This document shows, piece by piece, positions 44,237 to 55,601 of a stretch of 64,000 bases of DNA. Positions within the stretch are counted from its first letter, which is position 1. Each line of letters opens with the position of its first letter. The stretch lies in NCBI GenBank assembly GCA_023376005.1, contig CM042152.1, positions 69,669,139-69,733,138 of the forward strand, written 5' to 3'. Position numbers and translations under genes: made by a program. This stretch comes from Doryteuthis pealeii. Its lineage: Eukaryota; Mollusca; Cephalopoda; Myopsida; Loliginidae. The notes under the pieces are model-generated. The model did no database searches, was not told the origin of the DNA, and saw only the letters and a program-made list of their open reading frames with translations.

Positions 44237-45397
44237 GTATATATATATATATGTATGCGTATACATATATATATATATGTGTATATATGTATGCGTATAC
44301 ATATATATATGTGTATATATGTATGCGTATACATATATATATGTGTGTATATATGTATGCGTATACATATATATATGTGTGTATATATGTATGCGTATAC
44401 ATATATATATATGTGTGTATATATGTATGTGTATACATTTATATATATATATATATATATGTACATATGTATGCGTATACATTTATATATATATATATAT
44501 ATATATGTACATATGTATGCGTATACATATATATATATATATATGTGTATATATGCATGCATGCGTATACATATATATATATATATGTGTATATATGCAT
44601 GTGTATATATATATATATATATATGTGTGTATATATGCATGCATGTATAATATATATATATATATATGTGTGTGTATATATGCATGCATGTGTATACATA
44701 TATATATATATGTGTGTGTATATATGCATGCATGTGTATACATATATATATATATATGTGTGTGTATATATGCATGCATGTGTATATATATATATATGTG
44801 TGTGTGTATATATGCATGTGTATACATATATATATGTGTGTATATATGCATGCATGTGTATACATATATATATGTATGTGTGTGTATATATGCATGCATG
44901 CGTATACATATATATATATGTGTGTGTATATATGCATGCATGCGTATACATATATATATATATGTGTATATATGCATGCATGCGTATACATATATATATA
45001 TATATATGTGTGTGTATATATGCATGCATGCGTATACATATATATATGTATATATGTGTATATGTATGTGTGTACATATGTATGTGTATAAATATATATA
45101 TGCATATATGTGTGTACATATGTATGTGTGTATATATGTGCATATATGTATGTGTGTATATATGTGCATATATGTATGTGTGTACATATATATATATGTA
45201 TGTGTGTACATATATATATATGTATGTGTGTGTAATAGTATGTATATATATATATATGTGTACATATATATATATATGTGTATATATACATATATGTATG
45301 TGTGTATATATACATATATGTATGTGTGTACATATATATATGTTTATGTATATGTGTATATATGTGTATATACATGTGTGTGTACACACATACACAT

Positions 45398-45410
<13 letters not shown>
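43140..45410. repeat. 2.3-kb compound (TATG)n/(TA)n/(TG)n microsatellite with higher-order period
   Basis: Almost only TA, TG and CA steps. From ~44100 to ~45050 a ~45-60-bp unit recurs: TGTATATATGCATGCATG, then CGTATACATATATATA, then ATGTGTG. Frames of up to 727 codons (Tyr/Ile/His/Thr or Tyr/Val/Cys/Ile) are by-products of a stop-free dinucleotide pattern. Confidence 0.97.

Positions 45411-45457
<47 letters not shown>
45411..45457. repeat. (TA)n microsatellite
   Basis: About 23 TA units between the compound microsatellite and a SINE. Confidence 0.95.
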
Positions 45458-45460
<3 letters not shown>

Positions 45461-45670
45461 TAAAATCATCGGAGTAACTTATTGTCGGTATCAGCCGGAC
45501 AACGGAGGAGTCTATACTTTCTCCGCTATCGCTAGATCAGAGAAATTATTTTTGCTGAGGTGGAACGCCACACCTACCGTCAGCTCATCACTTTACCGCC
45601 CAGACCAGATTATCCAAGCCGTGCTACTCAATCGCTGACTTGAAGAAGACCGGTATCGAACCAGGAACAT

Positions 45671-45674
<4 letters not shown>
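45461..45674 (-). mobile_element. SINE family I, minus strand, diverged
   Basis: Body and B-box (GGTTCGATACCGG on the minus strand) are present; the A-box end is replaced by (TA)n (45675-45714). Confidence 0.85.
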
Positions 45675-45716
<42 letters not shown>

Positions 45717-45845
45717 GGCTTGCTTTTGTTTTTTTTCGTTTGTGTTTCACATTTTTTTGTTTACTCTTTACTTTTTAATTATTTTTATCAATCGTAGGTG
45801 TTGGTGTTTTTTTTTTTGGGGGGGGGGTCAGTGGGCTTCGTAAGT

Positions 45846-46142
45846 ATTTATTTTCGTGTCTACATTTTGATATAATTTCTGATCATTTGTTGAGAAGTTT
45901 TTTCCTCTAGGAGAAGTTTATTATGCTTAATTTTTCTTCGAGTGAAAGTTTGCTTTTTCGGGCTAGGTTGTTGTATGTTGGTGCTGTTTTCCTTATTTCC
46001 CAGGTTATTTCCGGTGTGTTTTGGTTTGAGCTTTTAATTTCCCATATTTTGATAGTCTTGTGTTCAGATTTTTAATTTCGAATAATGTCTTGTGGACATA
46101 GCTTCGTTTTTTCCAGGCGTCTTCCGTTACACCCATGTATAT
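45846..46142 (-). pseudogene. Relic of a Penelope-type GIY-YIG endonuclease domain
   Basis: The minus strand reads YMGVTEDAWKKRSYVHKTLF, matching the second half of the GIY-YIG fold (Y-x-G-x-T...F/W-KKR...H) as found at the end of Penelope-like retroelement proteins. After a one-base shift it continues with WEIK...ITWEIRKTAPTYNNLARK, KLSLEEKLSIINF, a stop, then LLNK and SKCRHENKY, the usual end of that domain. The Cys pair before LEEKL in relatives is lost (RKSKLSL). Two stops and at least one frameshift make it dead. Assignment rests on motif recall; a profile search would settle it. Confidence 0.7.
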
Positions 46143-46250
46143 TTTTTTCAGTGGTTTGTTTAAGTCGTACTATGGCTTGGTATACTACACTAGTTTGAAG
46201 ACAATTATTGTTTAAAGAATACTGTATAGTTATTTACCAAGCTTAACTTA

Positions 46251-46323
46251 GATGTGGCATGAGAATCGAACTCACGATCAATGGTCTGCAAATCTAGCTT
46301 GCTAACCATTACACCACGTAAAG
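46251..46323 (-). other. tRNA-like sequence, minus strand
   Basis: A-box GTGGTGTAATGGTTAGCAAG and B-box GAGTTCGATTCTC on the minus strand, with the right spacing. Weak acceptor pairing; probably a SINE head rather than a tRNA gene. Confidence 0.6.
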
Positions 46324-46569
46324 GACACTATATATACTACTAAAATTCACATTTGTATGTAACAAAAAAAAACTTTTCTTTCCGACGAGATTTAGAATAC
46401 ACCGAATATATCCCCTGCATTAGAGTAAGGCCCTCTCTTAAAAAGGTATCCGGAGTATGTTACTAAACTGTATCGGTTGGTGGGGCTCCAGCTCTGAGGA
46501 TTGGGGGCATTTTTCATTGCCATTATCCACTCTAATCCGTATATATATATATACACACACACACACACC

Positions 46570-46841
46570 TCCGCGCGAACAGGATGCGACACAAGGTCAA
46601 TTTCTTAAGCGGAGTTTAACAGGTTTGAATTCAGAGTTTTCCTTCTCCTAGACTGGTCACCTATCAAGGTTAAAGAGTCCAGTCTGTCCTACTATTTACC
46701 TATAGCTGGAGGGAGAATATATGGATTTATACATTTCCCAGGGTATTAGCGCTATGGGAAATGCAAACAGTCCCGTCAAGGATTTGAACTCGAGTCGACT
46801 ACTCCATTTCCTACGATTCTAACCATTACCCCACGCACCTC
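46570..46841 (-). mobile_element. tRNA-derived SINE, family II, minus strand
   Basis: On the minus strand: GGGGTAATGGTTAGAATCGT A-box, GAGTTCAAATCC B-box, then AGGAGAAGGAAAACTCTGAA. It faces the 46951 copy as an inverted pair 110 bp apart. Confidence 0.85.
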
Positions 46842-46950
46842 CTGATTCGGAGTGGCAGTCCAATCTATGGGTCAAATAAATCTGTTTGAAAATTATGAGT
46901 ATTAAGAATATTTGGAACCATCAAACTGTGTACAGATTATTAGTATTTGT

Positions 46951-47297
46951 GTAGACATGTAGTGTAATGGTTAGGGTTGTAGGAAATGGACTCGTTGAAC
47001 AAGGTTCAAATCCTGGACGAGGCTGTTTGCGTTTTGGGAAAGGTATGCATCCAACTGCTCTCCCTCTAGCTATGGGTAAATAGTAGGGCGGACTGGGTTC
47101 TTTAACCTTGGTTAGGTAACCAGTCTAGGGGAAGGAAAACTCTGAATTCAAACCTGTTAAACTATGCTTAAGAAATTAACCTTGTGTCGCATCCTGCTCG
47201 TCCGTAGGGGTTGGTAAATATATAGTTGTATCAAATTTCGGCATTAACTAACCCACAGGGGTTGATATGTCATTAAGCAATTAAACCAAATCAAACC
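46951..47297 (+). mobile_element. tRNA-derived SINE, family II, near full length, with LINE-type tail
   Basis: A-box TAGTGTAATGGTTAGGG, B-box GGTTCAAATCC, body with TAGCTATGGGTAAATAGTAG, and tail CATTAACTAACCCACAGGGG then TTGATATGTCATTAAGC, like the RNase-H LINE tail. Confidence 0.88.
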
Positions 47298-47512
47298 AGC
47301 AAAAATGGCATATCATAGCGAAGTTTGTTTTTTTTTTTTGTTTTTGTTTTTGTTTCTTTTTTGTGGTGGGGCTGGGGCAGCCATACACTTAAAATGCAGG
47401 AACTTGAAGCAATTTCAAGTCTATTTTACAATTGAATGATCCTGTGGGTTTTGCATTCGCACAGAATGTCATTTATTTTAAATCACTCAATTTCTCAATA
47501 AATAAAAAAAAA

Positions 47513-47755
47513 AGTAAAGACATCGGGGCAGCCTAATGTCGGTATCAGCCAGACAACGAGGGAGTCTATCCCCTTTTCACTCGCGCTAGACCAAGGAGAT
47601 TATTTTAGCATCTGAGGTGGAGCGCCACACCTACCATCAGCTCCTCACTTTACTGCACATACCTCTGTGCTACTCATACGCTGAGTTGGCGAGGGCCGGT
47701 ATCGAACCAAGAACCTTGTGTTTTCTAGCTGAACGCTCTACCGACTGAGCTAACC
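47513..47755 (-). mobile_element. SINE family I, full length, minus strand
   Basis: On the minus strand TTAGCTCAGTCGGTAGAGCG A-box and GGTTCGATACCGG B-box are intact; one of the best-preserved copies. Confidence 0.9.
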
Positions 47756-47884
47756 TTTAACGGGCCGTTAAAGGAGATAACTATGAAATGCTAATTAGAA
47801 TCATGAATAGAAGCATCAACATAATCATGGACCACTGTTAATAATTAAATGCAAGTTAATCCTAAATAAAGTAAAAAAAAAAAA

Positions 47885-48113
47885 GTGAAGTCGGCGGAGT
47901 GGCCTAAAGTTGGTATCAGCCAGACAGCGAGAGAGTCTATCCCCTTTTCACTTGCTCTAGACCAAGGAGGTTTTTTTTGCGTCTGAAGTAGAGCGCCACA
48001 CCTACCATCAGCTCATCACTTTACCGCACAGATCCCCTTGCTACTCTTACGCTGAGTTGGCGAGGGCCGATATCGAACCAGGAACCTTGGGGTTCCCAGT
48101 CGGACGCTAAACC
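47885..48113 (-). mobile_element. SINE family I, minus strand
   Basis: Full body and B-box; the A-box is damaged (GACTGGTTTAGCGTCCGACT on the minus strand lacks most of CTCAGTCGGTAGAG). Confidence 0.85.
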
Positions 48114-48554
48114 AGTCCTAGGCTTCGATATTATCATAAACCACTTTTAAGAATTAAATGCTAATTATAATCCTAAATAGAAGCATCGATATAATCATTG
48201 CAGTCTACATTAAAACATAACTAAAGAAAAAAAAAAAACAGTTGTTAGGCTGTTTTAGATAGGGCCAAAATTTCGTTACGACAGCACCTCCCCACTGTCT
48301 TTTAAAATTTTTATTTAAAAAAAATTTAAATAGTAAATTGTCACTTATTTTAATTTTTTCCTTTAAGACCAGAGCCTAAACTTACGTATAAAATTGCTTT
48401 CTATGAATTTCTTAGTTATAACACTGAAATAAATCACCGTAAAAAGACAAGAAAAAAATCTGCAAAAATGCGCCATTTTGGCATATACAGAATTTAATTC
48501 ATAAAATTCTTCCGTTTTAATCACAGTAAAAAAAAGAAAAAAAAAAAAGAAATG

Positions 48555-48740
48555 TAAAGTCGTCGGGGTGGCCTAAAGTCGGTATCAGCCAATCAGCGAG
48601 GGAGTCTATCCCATTTTCACTAGCGCTAGACCTAGGATATTGTATTTGCGTCGGAGGTGGAACGCCACACCTACCATCAGCTCCTTACAGCTCAGTCGGT
48701 AGATCGTTCGGCTAGAAACCACAAGGTTCCTCGCCAACTT
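48555..48740. mobile_element. Chimeric SINE family I: minus-strand body joined to plus-strand head
   Basis: 48555-48687 is the 3' body on the minus strand (to CATCAGCTCCTTA). 48687-48740 is the tRNA head on the plus strand (AGCTCAGTCGGTAGATCG.TCGGCTAG..., AAGGTTCCTCGCCAACTTA). The B-box core is deleted. Confidence 0.8.
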
Positions 48741-50000
48741 AAAGACAGTAAAGTAAATAATTTTTACGTGATTTAAAAAAAAAATCCTTCTTGTTAATAA
48801 TAAAGCAAAAATTACGTTCCATTAATTTTTTACAAGTTTTGTTGAATTTTAATTCATGGAGAGCGGGGGTGGGGTTTAAAAAAAACCGTGAATTTTTTTA
48901 CTATATCTAGGCTCTTCCGTGCATTATATAGTTTTAGTTGCTTTTTTTTTTTTTAAATAAGTTTATCTATACTTTTATACCGAAGCTTATCTTTGTCAGA
49001 GGAATGATGAGGTAATGGAAAGATTGTATAGCGACGAGACTCTACCTCGAGCCTTAAACATTTATTCCCATTTCGAAATCCTGATATTAATCTGCGTCAC
49101 AATCCCTAACACTTGTGGCAAAACTACCCCCCCCCTCTCGCGCGAAAGATACGTCATTTATCTTATTTGCTAAACTTAATGTGGCACCCAGTGAGGATTG
49201 AACTCATTAGTAAATCGATCCTGTGCGTTGAACTTGCTAATTTAACCGTTGTGTTCGAACCCTTTTTTTTTTCTTTTTTTTTAAGGTTGGAGAAGATTTT
49301 GTTGTGCTGATATTTCTAAGTGGCGAAGGGCGGTCTGAAAATGAGCATTTTGAAATCTTAGATTTTTATCTATTTAATCTATTCATTTATTCTTTTCCTT
49401 TTTTTTTTTTTTTACTTGGGCTCGAACACCGATCGCTGGTGTCAGTAAAAGTAAAATACGCAAATACACCAGCCACGACGACGCAGGTTCTTGCAGTTTT
49501 CCTGCTTTAATTACCACCTTATTACCGTTAATAGTTCTGTCAAAATTCAAGGAAAGCCATTTTATATTGCTTTAAGATTAAGATTTTTTACCTTATTTTT
49601 CTTTCTTTGTAAACTTTATGCTATTAAAAATTTTAGAACCTTAATTAGCAAACACATTATTTTTCATTAATATCAAATTCGGTTTTTACAAAAAATATCA
49701 TTTGATAAAATATTGTAATGAATTAGTCCTTGATTATGACTACCGTTATTTTAATTAATTGGGTGTACATTAATGTCTTTTTAAAACTTGAAATATTATA
49801 TTTCAAGTTCATGTATCAGAGACCGAAAACATGGTTAACACAAGCAGTTTTCTGAGGAAAATCGTAGTTATCCTAGTCAAACATCATTAATTTATAGTAG
49901 TTAAGTTCAAATTTACTGGCTATTTGAATTTTTTTTTAAATGAATAAAATCACCCAACTCACAAATTTTGCGATTTCTTGGTCATCAGGTAAGTGTCTGT
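48741..50000. other. No gene; one tRNA-like trace
   Basis: AT-rich with poly-T runs. 49184-49215 (GGCACCCAGTGAGGATTGAA) is the T-arm/acceptor part of a tRNA-like SINE on the minus strand. Short open frames with poly-Phe are not genes. Confidence 0.55.
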
Positions 50001-50001
50001 G

Positions 50002-50006
<5 letters not shown>

Positions 50007-50049
<43 letters not shown>
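50007..50049. repeat. (TA)n microsatellite
   Basis: About 21 TA units. Confidence 0.95.
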
Positions 50050-50051
<2 letters not shown>

Positions 50052-50139
50052 CATAATTTTTTTTTAAAGTCCGCAAAATTGTTTGAATTTTTTTTTTTTT
50101 AGCTTTTTAAAACATTTAACACGACGCTTCATATGTTTC

Positions 50140-50193
50140 AGATTCTTAGATCATCTTCAGGCTGGTATGTTTTTTTATTTTATTTCTGAGTCC

Positions 50194-50254
<61 letters not shown>

Positions 50255-50310
50255 TATATCAGAAAAAAACATACCAACCTGAAAAGGATTTAAGAAACTG
50301 AAACACGTGA
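50140..50310. repeat. Imperfect foldback with (TA)n loop and decayed hammerhead-like arms
   Basis: CTTCAGGCTGGTATGTTTTT (50155-50174) faces AAAAAACATACCAACCTGAA (50265-50284). Read outward, both arms have CTGAAGA- or CTGAAAA-like and CTGAAAC boxes next to the palindromes CATATG and CACGTG. Related in style to the copy A foldbacks but degraded. Confidence 0.55.
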
Positions 50311-50400
50311 ATAATAAAAAAAAAAAAAAAGTTTTTAAAGTTCAGACCATTTTGCGGCCTTCTTTATTAGAAAAATATTTACTTTTAACTCTCGTTGGAC

Positions 50401-50432
<32 letters not shown>

Positions 50433-50437
<5 letters not shown>

Positions 50438-51241
50438 CCACTAATTGTCCCTGTGAAGTTTCCCCCCCCCTATATTTAACACAATGAAACTTGCATAAAG
50501 GTTGATATTATCTTGAATTTTTTTGTCCATTCGAAAGAAGAAATATTAAAAAAAAAAAAAAAAAAGCTCATGACGATTTAAAAAACAAACTTTTCAGCTT
50601 ACGGAAGTTTATAAACAAAAAACAATGTTTACATTTTTGCACCGTTAAATCGATTGAAATTTAACAGTCAAATACAAGTTATGACTAGAGGCTTTTTTAA
50701 AAATTCTATGAAAAATCAATTAATGGTCCGATTTTCACGAAAATTTCCATAATTACTTAACTTTGGATGAAAATATGTCTGAAATAGTTTTGTTGCTAAA
50801 ATATATTTGGGGAAATATTTTTTACGAGGTCTACCCCCCCCCATTTTAATTCATGAAATCATGAACCGACAATAAACAATGTTTCCTTTTTTCTATAAAG
50901 ATAAGAGTCTGAATAATTATATCAGAAGAGTTTTATAAGTTTCAATGCGAGAGTTTGTTTCAGTAAAAGAACCATGAATACAGAATTCTGCTAAAAAATA
51001 CCAATAAAGAAACTGACCGTGTCGTAAAAAAAACTGACTGTTTTACTTATTTTTCAAGATAAAGATGAGTAATTTTTCCCCAATCGGATAATTTGATCTT
51101 TGAAATAACTGTTTTTCTTTTTAGCAACTCTTTATGTTCGTTATTTCTTTTTTGTGAAATTTTTTAAAAAGTTATAAAATATTTACGTTTCTTCCTTCAA
51201 TATGGCCTAAACTGTTCACGTGACGTATTTTGGTGGTACCT
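50433..51241. mobile_element. GTACCAC-ended element with internally inverted block
   Basis: Ends TGTACCACTAATTGTCCCTG and TTTTGGTGGTACC. The right third matches 39385-39588 directly; 50680-50930 matches 39085-39360 in reverse. A similar left part is at 61624-61910. Confidence 0.75.
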
Positions 51242-51447
51242 GATATATATATATATATATATATATTCACGTTTCAAAATTTCACGTATTTTGATACTCC
51301 CCGCCCCTCGTCCCCGGAGTTAAAAATTCATCAGAACTCGGAAAGAATGAACGAAAATTAATGTAATTTTTGCTGTATTATGAAGAAGAAGGTTTTTTTT
51401 TTTAATCCTGTAAAACTTATTTGTTTTATATTATTTACATTTTTACA

Positions 51448-51450
<3 letters not shown>

Positions 51451-51490
<40 letters not shown>
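51451..51490. repeat. (TA)n microsatellite
   Basis: About 20 TA units; followed by ACGTTTCGAATTCGGGAACT, a decayed reverse hammerhead-like pattern. Confidence 0.9.
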
Positions 51491-51491
<1 letters not shown>

Positions 51492-51606
51492 CGTTTCGAA
51501 TTCGGGAACTCATCTAAAAAAATTCAGACAAATATTATTTATTTTAGTCTTTAAATTGGGAGAATTTTATAAATTAAAATCTGTATCTATAAAAACAAAT
51601 AGGCTA

Positions 51607-52254
51607 GTTAGCCGGTTCTGATAAAATATACAAACCCGCTTTTAGGCTTATTTTACCGGTCCTAGTAAAATAGACCACAGGCTATTTTGCCAGCAAATAA
51701 AAGCTAAAAGATTAAAATGGTTGTTGAGAAACAATCTGGGATTATCTAAAAGGTAATTGCTTAAAAAGTCATTGTTGTGCAATTCTGTGATACAAATAAA
51801 CTTTAAAACAATCTATCTAAAAGCTAATTTTTTTAAAATGGCACTTGACAAGAATTCATCTTGTTAGAGTTATGGTTAGGTTTAGGGTTAGGGTTACAAT
51901 TTTATGTTTTAACAATTGATAGCGGAAAATGCCATTTTTCCACTTTGGAAAAAATTCCTGATAGTCAAGTTTACCTTTATCATTTCCTATACTTTTTTTT
52001 TTTTTTTTTTTTTTTGTAAAAATTCACATGTTTGATCGCAAAGTCATTAACGGAATGTATATTTTTCATTTAGAAGAATTTTTTTGCATCTTTATCCTTC
52101 ACAAAACATAAACATAAATGAATATAAATAAACTTTTGTGTTAAATCTGTGTTGTTATTTTTGAAATTACTTGATTCATAATAAAAAAAAAATTTACAGG
52201 GCCGGTAAAATAAGCATAAAAGTAGGTTTGTCTATTTTACCGGAACCGGCTAAA
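51607..52254. mobile_element. Inverted-repeat element with ~55-bp ends and telomere-like tract
   Basis: Left end TTAGCCGGTTCTGATAAAAT...TTTTAGGCTTATTTTACCGG; right end is its complement (CCGGTAAAATAAGCATAAAA...CCGGAACCGGCTAA). Interior has TTAGGTTTAGGGTTAGGGTT (51879-51898). Non-coding. Confidence 0.88.
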
Positions 52255-53171
52255 AAGCATCTTTCATTTTAAAAAAATCGCATTTTTGCCATTTTTTTAC
52301 CCTTGAAGATGTGAACGGGATTTATTTCATTGTTATAATTCATAGAAAAAAATATGTTCTTGAGGGGAAAAGAAAATTAAAATCAGTGACAATTTGCAAT
52401 TTTAAATTTTTTATAAAAGTTTAAAGGAGATGATGATGTTGTACATAAATTTAAGGCCATATCTACATTATTGGAAAGATCATTTTTAAATTCGAATATT
52501 TTTGCGCAAATTATTTGAAAACCTTTTAGGTTGTCCGTTTTATTTTACTGTTTTAGTTCCAAATATGTTGCGTATTCTATTTAAACTAATCCAATTGAGC
52601 GCTGTCTATGTAAATTATCAAAATGTATTTTTAATTTAATTTTTTAAGCACCTTATTCCCAACTTTTCCAAAACTTGCCGCGGTAAAAGCGGTGGTCGAT
52701 TTAAAACTAAATTGTCTGGGTTTGTTTTTTGTTTTTTTTTACAGGATAGATAATATAAATTTTACAAGCATTTTCAGCTTAAAATGAAAGGAACCAAAAT
52801 GTTTAGATCTGGTTCTTCATTTTATTTTATTTTTTATTTTTAGTTGTTAATAGGGGTCACCGAGTAGCAGATAATCGAAAAGCTACGGTTGGAGATCCGA
52901 ATAAAAAACAACCTTGATTTTACTTGCTATTAATAAGCTTTGCTTAGTACAGCATAGGTATGGAACACACAGTGAGGATCATACTCACTCTAGTATTAAT
53001 GATCTACGAGACTTAGTTGCTAATTATTGCTCCTTGGTGAGGTGTTCGGCTAACATTTAGTGGATAGCAAACAGCTGGCACTTAAAACATTTTTTAATTA
53101 AACACCTGTCATTTTTATATATATTTATTTCAACTTATTTCTATGAAAGATTATTGCTTTATTATTATTAT
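52255..53171. other. No gene; one tRNA-like trace
   Basis: AT-rich. 52962-53042 resembles a tRNA-like SINE head on the minus strand (GAGTATGATCCTCACTGTG as B-box/acceptor). Confidence 0.5.
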
Positions 53172-53615
53172 TACTAGAAGTGGCTACTCGGCGTCGCCTG
53201 AGTATAGGGGGTTTACTGTCGCAGATTCATTATCACTGAATCACGAGTTGGATCCTCGCAGGATGCCCCATTAAAATCCCTATGTAAAAAAAAAAGGTCC
53301 TTGCGTTGACCCGGCCTACTGGGACATCAGGAAAAAAAAGTGCACAAACGCTGTGAAAAGAAAAATTAATGTCTCCTATTTAAAATATTAAAAGCAAAAA
53401 ACAAATTCCATGGTGCTATCATTTTATTTTATTTTAATTTTATTTTTTTATTTTTTATTTTTTTATTATCTTCACGAATATAAATCAAATCTTCATCAGT
53501 TTTGCTCAAAAAACAAGAACTGATGATATGTAATGTATATAATAAATATTGTCGTTAATTGTTTTATTTTCGTTGTTTCGTCTGGACATACATACACACC
53601 AACGGCCCTTGAATA
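53172..53615 (+). mobile_element. TAGAAGCGG-family element
   Basis: Starts CTAGAAGTGGCTACTCGGCG and CGCCTGAGTA (5' hairpin), contains AATCATGAGTTGGATCCTCG-like and ATAAATCAAATCTTCAT blocks, and ends near CACACCAACGGCCCTTGAAT. Confidence 0.7.
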
Positions 53616-54133
53616 TAGATAGATAAATAGACTACTATTGTTATTATTAATTACGATATTTGTTGAGGAGTTAATATTTTCAAGGTAGTTTATTAAATTT
53701 TTCGAGCTGAAAATAAGTTGAAATGCTGTTGTTTTAACTTGATTCAGATTTTTATAAATCACCCGAGATGAGAAGCGATTTATTTGGACTCTTATTTCAT
53801 ATTATTTAAAGGGCGATAGAAAGTTTTTTAAAATAAATCACCCGTTTTACATGAAATTAAACTCAGAATAAGTAATAGTTACTGTAAGTCATTTCATTTT
53901 ATTTCCTCATCGACAAATCAGACGCATTCGCATTTTTTTTTTAGGGTTTGGTATGGTTGGTTTTACTTATTTTTATAATATTTCAGTTCTTAAAAAATAT
54001 TTCATACGTTCTTTTTTTTTTTTTTTTTTTTTTTTGTCTTTTTAAACTTCAGAAATAATGCCGTCAGAAAGATTTTAAAAGTTTGCAATGGTTAAAAATA
54101 AAAATAAAAATCAGAACTATAACAACAGCATTA
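53616..54133. other. No recognisable gene
   Basis: AT-rich with a long poly-T (54011-54035). Confidence 0.55.
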
Positions 54134-54490
54134 TATACAGGGTGATTCCTATCCTATTTTTAAAATCTTATAATTTATTTCTGAATGGAGAATCATTATT
54201 TAAAAAAAAAAAAAAAAAAATGAAATTGAGAAGAACTCTCATAACATGAAGTTTATATGGGCACCAGCATTCGCCTCCAGCCTCTCAAGCTGCTCGGGAA
54301 ATTAAAGTTAAACCTCCAGATCTCTTTCTAGGGCTTCGAATTTTGAAACAAAATAATCAATCTGAAAAGAAAAACAACACAGATTTAATTGCCATATTAA
54401 ACATACATTAAAGAATTGAGAAAAATGTAACTGCATAAAAAAAATGAATAGTTTAAAATAGGGAGTTACTTTTCAATATCACCCTGTATA
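54134..54490. mobile_element. MITE-like element, TATACAGGGTG ends
   Basis: TATACAGGGTGATTCC at the left and AATATCACCCTGTATA at the right; same element as 28731-29092 (shared AATCAATCTGAAAAGAAAAA). Confidence 0.8.
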
Positions 54491-54509
54491 CGAATATTTT
54501 TTTTTCGGA

Positions 54510-55110
54510 TAGGCTACCCTGCCGGCCCTGGGCGAATAGACAAACCTACTTTTTAGGCTTATTATACCGGCCTCGTAAAATAAACAAACCTACTTTTATG
54601 CTTATTTTACTGTCGCTGTAAATATTTTTATTATGAATGCAAGTAATGTTAAAAATATTTTATAAAGGATAAAGTTACAGATTCTTTTCTAAATGAAAAA
54701 TGTCGAATTAGCTATTTTGCTGGTTCTAAAAGATAACATCTGGGTAGTTCACGTTTAACGTCTTTCTTTATAAAAGGTGGGGTGGGGGTAGGATTAGGGC
54801 GGGGGTTGGCGTTGAGGTTAGGGTTACAATTTTATGTTTTAACAATTGATAGTGGAAATGCCATTTTTCCACTTTGGAAAAAATTCCTGATAGTCAAATT
54901 TACCCTCATCATGTCCTTTAGTTTATTCACGTTTGATCACAGTCATTAACGGTATCTATATTTTTCATTTAGAAGAATTTTTTGTATCTTTATCCTTCAC
55001 AAAATATAAATATAAAATTTTAAAAATTACTATTTTTGAAATTTACGATGACCGGCATAATAAGCCTAAAAGCAGGTTTCTCTATTCGACCAGGACCGAT
55101 AGGGTAGCCT
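54510..55110. mobile_element. Second copy of the 51607-type inverted-repeat element, snap-back form
   Basis: Ends AGGCTACCCTGCCGGCCCTG and its complement near 55110. Just inside the left end lies a second end-like block matching the right end of the 51607 copy in reverse. GGTTAGGGTTACAATTTTAT and the sequence that follows match 51886 onward. Confidence 0.8.
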
Positions 55111-55601
55111 CTTCCAATTTTTTTAAACATCTGTCGGAAAAATCTTTAAAAAAAAAAAAATCTGAACGTGATTTGTGAGTGAGCGTAGAATTTGAAATGT
55201 TCATTTGAAAGAAAACACCGTTTTTTTTTTTTTTTTTTTTTTTTAACTCTTAGAATAAAATTCTGCAAATGATGAATAATTTAAAAGACTATTTTAGTGT
55301 GTTTTCTTCATTCTAAAGAGAACATACTTAATGTTTAGCATTATTCAGAATATTTATCACAAAAAAATCTTAAATTTCTCGATAGGCGTGTGCGCAATTT
55401 TCTTAATTTTAGAGATCCATCAGGCTTCAATTGTTATGGTCGTAGTTTTTATGGTAAGTAACCAACATTGCTGTTATGTTTGTAAACCTCTCTCTCTCTC
55501 TCTCTCTGTTGTTGTTCAAGTTGCTGCTAATTGCGCCAGATCTGGGGAAAATCGAAAGGAAGCATGTGTAATTGCTTTCTCTTACAAGTTAGGGAAAATG
55601 G
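55111..55601. other. No gene called
   Basis: Poly-T, poly-A and a (TC)n run at ~55491-55508. An open frame from 55331 has a hydrophobic start but runs into the microsatellite; no motif recognised. Confidence 0.5.

Noticed and set aside
43051..45638. Open frames of 100-727 codons on both strands
   Set aside because: They consist of Tyr/Ile/Val/Cys or Tyr/Ile/His/Thr translated from TATG and TA repeats; absence of stops follows from the repeat.
51484..51515. Hammerhead core next to (TA)n
   Set aside because: GAAACGTT and a possible stem II exist but the box reads TAGATGA; too degraded.
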